Source: Oscheius onirici (Eukaryota; Nematoda; Chromadorea; Rhabditida; Rhabditidae). Taken from it: a stretch of DNA of 64,000 nt. The notes under the pieces are model-generated. The model made no database searches, had not been told where the DNA came from, and saw only the letters and a program-made list of their open reading frames with translations. Where the stretch lies: NCBI GenBank assembly GCA_932521025.1, contig OW051473.1:8432001-8496000 (forward strand). Direction: 5' to 3'. Every line of letters begins with the position of its first letter. Position 1 is the first letter of the stretch. Shown here in pieces: positions 59,508-64,000 of the stretch. The position numbers and the translations under genes are program-made.

Positions 59508-61104
59508 CTATGAGCTTTCAGCTAGGTTGAAGACGATTTTCATTAGATGGACATTGTTTGAGGACGGATAGCCGCACACCTAAAAACAAAAATTTGTTTG
59601 CTTATGGATTCTGGACTACCTCGTATCTTTTAGAGCGAAAATCGTCACTGATTTTGATCTGGACACCGGAGATTCTGCTCAATTTGAGCATTTCAATGGC
59701 AGTGTCATTTGACTGAAGGATTGTACCCAGATCCCAGTCGATGGAAGAGGTTTTGAGCTCCTGAATCACTAGTTGTTCTAGACGGAATACTGAACAAACC
59801 TGTATGACCTCGGAGATTCCCTGAAGAGTGAATCCTGTAGTAATTCTACCGATATGCACGGTAGTGGGTGGATTGCTTATCCAGGCGTTGAGGGTCTTAT
59901 CGGTGAGTGAGTAGAACATAAGTGGTGCCCTCACTTGCACTCGAAGACTTTGCAACTTTGGCATGGCTGCAACGACCTGAAAAAAAACAGCTGAACACGT
60001 GTCAAAATGAGTCAGTTTTGTGCCTCTCACTCAGACTCCCTCTATCCCGCGCCGTTTCAGATGACAGTTCTGTCATTACATCCTGACATCTCGCCACAAC
60101 TGACAACCACGATGTGAGACAAGCTGCCAGCGCTGTCATTTCGGTAACCGCGCGTCTGTCATGAGAGAAAGAGAAAGAGACATGTGTCCGGAAAACTGTC
60201 GTGTATCGGAGCGGCATGTTTTGCTCTACTGCCACGAAATTACCTTGTCCGTTAGGGTGTCAGTCTCATGATGACAGAAGTCAAGGGTCAGACTGTTGAC
60301 GGCTGTTTTTGCCAGAATCTGGACCATCTGCTCTTCGGAGAGACGCAGCTTTGCCATCATGAAAGATAGCATCTTGACTTCACTGAAAAAGATTACTGTA
60401 TCCGGAATATGCTTTTCTAGCGTCTCTTACTACAGAACACTGTCACGTGGTCTCACAATGACGACATTGCTATCTTGGAATTTCCGAGACTAAACGCGAC
60501 GCCAATCTCTGTTTTGCTCTCATCAAAAAATCAGCTGATTTGATACGGTTGAACTTTTTGACAGCTGTACAGTGCAAAAATCTGCTTGCCTCACCTCATG
60601 TCATTCCATTTTGACGTCAACATCTTGTAAAAAGTGCTGTCTGCAACTACGCCGTCGAACGAGAGACGCTCACTAAGCTTGATCTAAAAGTCTGGTTAAA
60701 TCCTGTTCATACACGAAAACCTACAGATCTCATAGCCTCTCCAATCTTCGAGGTATCCATCTTGCTGGGACCCTCCTCACACTCTTCGACAATGGCATTG
60801 GTTCTGTTATTCTTCTTTACAGTAACCACCAGACGCTTCTTTATCTTTTGAGTCTTCTTGAACTGGATTCTTCCCAATGGAACAGATCTGTCTTCATAGT
60901 GGCGCAGCTCCACGCTGAAATTGGACTGTTTCTGATCAGTAGCTTCTAGTACCTGAACTCGTCCACGGCGGGCCTCCAAAGGTAGTTGTAGTTGACTAGA
61001 CTGTTCAGTCTCTTGGAAACGATCCTGGTACTGGCTACTGTATTAGGACTACAGCAGGTGAGAATCTTGATCAACAGCTCGTCCGGAAGCATAGGCTGAG
61101 ACAT
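59508..61104 (-). CDS. F-box protein with C-terminal repeat region
   Basis: Substrate adaptor of an SCF ubiquitin ligase. The N-terminus (MSQPMLPDELLIKILTCCSP, then STRIVSKRLNSLV and YNYLWRPAVDEF) is a clear F-box that binds Skp1. Exons (minus) 61104-60953, 60914-60725 and 60683-60595 join in phase; later exons include about 60388-60244 (LSFMMAKLRLSEEQMVQILA), about 59978-59803 (PKLQSLRVQVRAPLMFYSLT) and pieces down to the stop at 59510-59508. Junctions between 60595 and 60390 are not fully resolved. The later part has leucine-rich short beta/helix segments (SLTLDFC, LEQLVIQEL, MLKLSRI) like nematode F-box proteins with FTH/FBA2 domains. Its target is unknown. Confidence 0.7.
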
Positions 61105-61734
61105 TCTGAAATGCAGATTACTGTAAGGATGGTAGGTATAATTGAGAGGCGGGTTCGAGAGCAATTAGTAGGCGTTAAGCCCCCGTAAAAGATTGACAAA
61201 CAAAAAGGTCCTATTCGGTAGCCGTGCCATCAATTACGGTCTTAACATTTATATGGCTGAGGTGAAAGTGTCAGAGTACATGATTGCAATGGGAGATTAG
61301 GTGATAAAGTGACCGTCAGGGTGGTGTCCTTTGTTATGTTCTGCAGTTTCTTTTTATAGACGTTTTAAGGCGGTCTTGTAGTCCGGGATTTTACAGCGGA
61401 ATGTCAATCTTCACTTTGTCAATCAAATGTAATTGTCTGAAGATAAAAGGTGCAGGGGGCAGGGTGTCAATTCAAGCCTGAGGGGCATGACGGACTAAAG
61501 TGCCTGTATTATAAACAACTGTCAGTCATTGGGCGCCTGAGCCGCTACGGGATTGGCGTGTCCACGCAATGGTTCTGGAAAGAGAAACAGTGACAGACTG
61601 ATCTTAACAAGGAAGTTTGGTCAACAATGTGCCTGTCAGTCGCGGCTAGACAATGAGAGTCGGGCAAGAGATTAGATCAAAGTAGAACAGTGACTTTCAC
61701 TAAACCAGATGCTTCAAATACCAGATTTCTCAGG

Positions 61735-61955
61735 GATATAGGGTAGGAAGGAGAGAACTTTAAGCCATAACAAGACGACAGGAAGAGAAGATAAGAGAGT
61801 CTTTTTAGATCTCATTATGCAAATGCGATTAGGAGAAACTGGGCACAAGGCTGCTGGGAAAAGGGAGAGACACAGGCACCATGGCGGTTTAGTTTTGGAG
61901 AGCAGGTCACGTCTGATATAGGGTAGGAAGGAGAGAACTTTAAGCCATAACAAGA
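61735..61955. repeat. direct repeat pair of 41 bp
   Basis: GATATAGGGTAGGAAGGAGA and the following bases up to CATAACAAGA occur at 61735-61775 and again at 61915-61955, exactly 180 bases apart, with no difference. The first copy abuts the 141-bp repeat, the second follows it. Confidence 0.9.
61773..61913. repeat. 141-bp direct repeat, copy 1
   Basis: Near-identical to 62245-62385 (two differences seen). Contains the octamer ATGCAAAT at about 61817. Function unknown; noncoding in all frames. Confidence 0.9.
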
Positions 61956-62244
61956 GGTCAGAAGCATAGCGGTCGTCGCCCTGAGTGACACATCATTTGC
62001 CTGAGAGGGCTGTCTGTCATTTACACGTATGTATCTAAGATCTCTTTAGTCAATCAGCTGTCATGAGCCGCCTGACGAGACCGCCTGAAGCACTGACGGG
62101 TCTGAATAGGAAAAGCTGGTTTGCAGGACGTTTTGAGAGTAGTAAAAAGATCCCGGCGACGCCGTCTAGAGGATGTATGCCGAAAAGATTGGGGCCGCTG
62201 GTCACGGCACCTTAAGGGATGTCAAGTCCCCAGGTTACAATAGC

Positions 62245-62385
62245 AGACGACAGGAAGAGAAGATAAGAGAGTCTTTTTAGATCTCATTATGCAAATGCGA
62301 TTAGGAGAAACTGGGCCCAAGGCTGCTGAGAAAAGGGAGAGACACAGGCACCATGGCGGTTTAGTTTTGGAGAGCAGGTCACGTC
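62245..62385. repeat. 141-bp direct repeat, copy 2
   Basis: Second copy, 472 bases from the first, without the 41-bp flank. A recent segmental duplication or a short dispersed repeat. Confidence 0.9.
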
Positions 62386-63098
62386 GGCTGTGGGAGTGTC
62401 AGCTCTGCTGAGCGCCTTCATCCGTCTTGTGTCACTGCCTATAATATGACACACTGTCCGCGCCAATCACCCTCTCGGCGCCAGCGGCCCTGTCACACAC
62501 AATTCCCTACACGCTCCGCGCGCCTACGTTGTTTGCACTGAAATCTGTTTCACCGCTTTTGATACAACATCTCATAAAAGGAGTCATTAGGTCAAAACCA
62601 AGAGTAGCGATGACCACCCCCCGCAGTCCCTATATTGACCGTAGGGCGCCTAATAAGTGACAAGAGACTACTCGAGATGACGAACGCGAAGTGGCAGTTT
62701 TACACTTGGATGAACACGCGAACTGTACACGCTCATACCAGATAGAAGACGCGATTAAGCGCAGAGGCAATGTGGAGGCCTGACGTTCACTTCCAGAGCT
62801 TGGAGACGGGGGTAATAAATGAAAGTTTATGTCAGATAGCTACCGTGCTCGATGTGTATTAATCAAGAACAGGGCGCTGCCGACTGTGTTGATCCATCAG
62901 GGAATATGGATGGAGAAGCCATCGAGACATCAATCTTACGCCGTCGCCCACCCGCAGAAGACGGCAATAAATGTTGTTGCATATTTGTCACTTGTTGCAA
63001 CTTGGTAATTAATATGAACAGACAAGAGAGGACTATTCGATGAGATTCCGAGAAAAATGCGGCAATATCGCGCAATCCACAGATGGATCCTTACGTAC
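62386..63098. other. GC-richer noncoding stretch
   Basis: Contains many CTGTCA/TGACAG-type words and CG dinucleotides (for example 62440-62530). No gene recognised. Confidence 0.4.
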
Positions 63099-63301
63099 CA
63101 CCAGTTTAAGAATGCCGAGTGATAAAGTGAGATGAAATGAATACTGGCAGAAGTGTTCGTGTAGACGAGCATCGCATCAATCAGGTGTGCGGAATGCATA
63201 GCTTTGCCGTGAGTGACAATTTGTCCTCTACGAACCATCAACACATAGGCTGGAGCTAACTTGTTTCCGCCAACAGCCATAGTCACCAAGGAGGTAATGT
63301 G
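63099..63301 (-). CDS. possible exon of an unidentified gene
   Basis: Bounded on the minus strand by an acceptor (TACGCCAG) and donor (GTACGT); phase-0 frame with good composition: SLVTMAVGGNKLAPAYVLMV, RRGQIVTHGKAMHSAHLIDA, then MLVYTNTSASIHFISLYHS. I do not recognise the family. Partner exons to either side were not found; the gene may continue beyond the window or the exon may be chance. Confidence 0.35.
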
Positions 63302-64000
63302 CTGGCGTACAGATGATTAAAATGTGAAAATGAACACATTCTCACTGGCAAAAAGTGCGACGCAATGAGTCCCGGGGTCAAAGGAGCCGCCAAATTGCGC
63401 GAAATATACAGAGACAGAGTACCATCGGTTGCGAAGGTAATGAATTACATCCGACTTTTGTGTGGGAAGGAGCGGCGCTGGAAGTCCTTTGGCAAGAAAA
63501 GATTTGTGGCAGTAGCAACCGGGAGCAGCCATATCTGAGCAAAGACACACGCTGGGTAGTGTTGCGCAAATAGTGGACAGGTGCGAGCAATGCTAATTTG
63601 TGATGGACATATGAGGATAAAGATCTCTACAAGAGGGCGGCCCCTCTGGCGGGCAGGTGTTTCAGGTACTGGTACAGGTATACAGTAAACACTTGAAGAC
63701 ATATGGCAACTCTCGGGGCTATGAGAGTTTGTACTGACTGAGGGTTGTCGCCATTCGGCATGGGAGGAGATGACAGACCCCGCCCTCTGACAGACGGCTG
63801 TCTACAGAGGGCACCTTGGCAAAGAGAGAAAGAGCGAGGTGTGGAGAGTAACCATCAAAACATGTCAAGCAGATTAGAAAAGCCGGAGCTGTGTGTCACA
63901 GAAAAGGGGAAGAGATGAAATCAAGGCAAAGTCAAAACGAATTATGTACAGTCGAACTGGCCTGTGCACGTAACATCAGATTAATGTCCTCTCTGCGGGA

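Noticed and set aside
60002..60235. 77-codon minus-strand frame within the F-box gene
   Set aside because: Flanking exons join in phase across it, so it is read as intron.

Overview
The window looks like nuclear DNA of a nematode. Genes are split into many short exons by introns that are often only about 36 to 50 nt (GT..AG, one apparent GC..AG). The gene set is metazoan: synaptotagmins, amnionless, clathrin light chain, anaphase-promoting complex subunit 7, Ly6 and neuronal calcium sensor proteins. A neuropeptide-receptor-like GPCR fused to a globin domain, the C. elegans GLB-33 architecture, is strongly nematode. Retention of an amnionless gene and an APC7 gene, together with the very short introns, suggests an early-branching (clade I, Trichuris/Trichinella-like) worm; that placement is inference. 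At least ten genes have a 3' splice site a few bases before the start codon with no visible upstream exon, as expected for spliced-leader trans-splicing. No prokaryotic, viral or CRISPR features were seen.

Layout. 0.9-7.3 kb (+): synaptotagmin-like gene with a 408-bp MITE in a C2A intron. 7.6-18.5 kb (-): complete 14-exon amnionless gene; one 8.5-kb intron holds a whole gene on the other strand, the GPCR-globin chimera (14.9-17.5 kb, +). 19.0-21.7 kb (+): APC7, with a mariner-type MITE in an intron. 22.2-29.8 kb (+): a phospholipase A2-like secreted protein and a truncated relative, several small single-pass membrane proteins, and a COMM-domain protein. 30.0-31.7 kb (-): a second, more conserved synaptotagmin. 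35.6-36.5 kb (-): a small cysteine-rich defensin-like peptide and a decayed copy. 38.4-39.1 kb (+): Ly6/three-finger GPI protein. 41.1-42.4 kb (+): EF-hand neuronal calcium sensor-like protein. 42.4-45.7 kb (-): riboflavin transporter (SLC52) with a dead mariner element in an intron. 47.3-49.1 kb (+): MFSD8/CLN7-like transporter. 49.5-50.8 kb (-): unrecognised protein built from two copies of one domain, exon structure included. 52.8-53.5 kb (-): secreted glutathione peroxidase. 54.1-61.1 kb (-): two coiled-coil proteins, clathrin light chain and an F-box protein. 61.1-64 kb: repeats and one possible exon.

For thirteen genes the exon phases close to a single open frame, several of them matching known family lengths: synaptotagmin-like 452 aa, amnionless 498, GPCR-globin 553, APC7 550, SLC52 449, MFSD8-like 496, calcium sensor 279, Ly6 183, glutathione peroxidase 187, PLA2-like 104, duplicated-domain protein 380, clathrin light chain and a small PPxY membrane protein. 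These were spliced by eye from the sequence. 5' ends, UTRs and a few internal exons of the other genes are less certain and are marked so.
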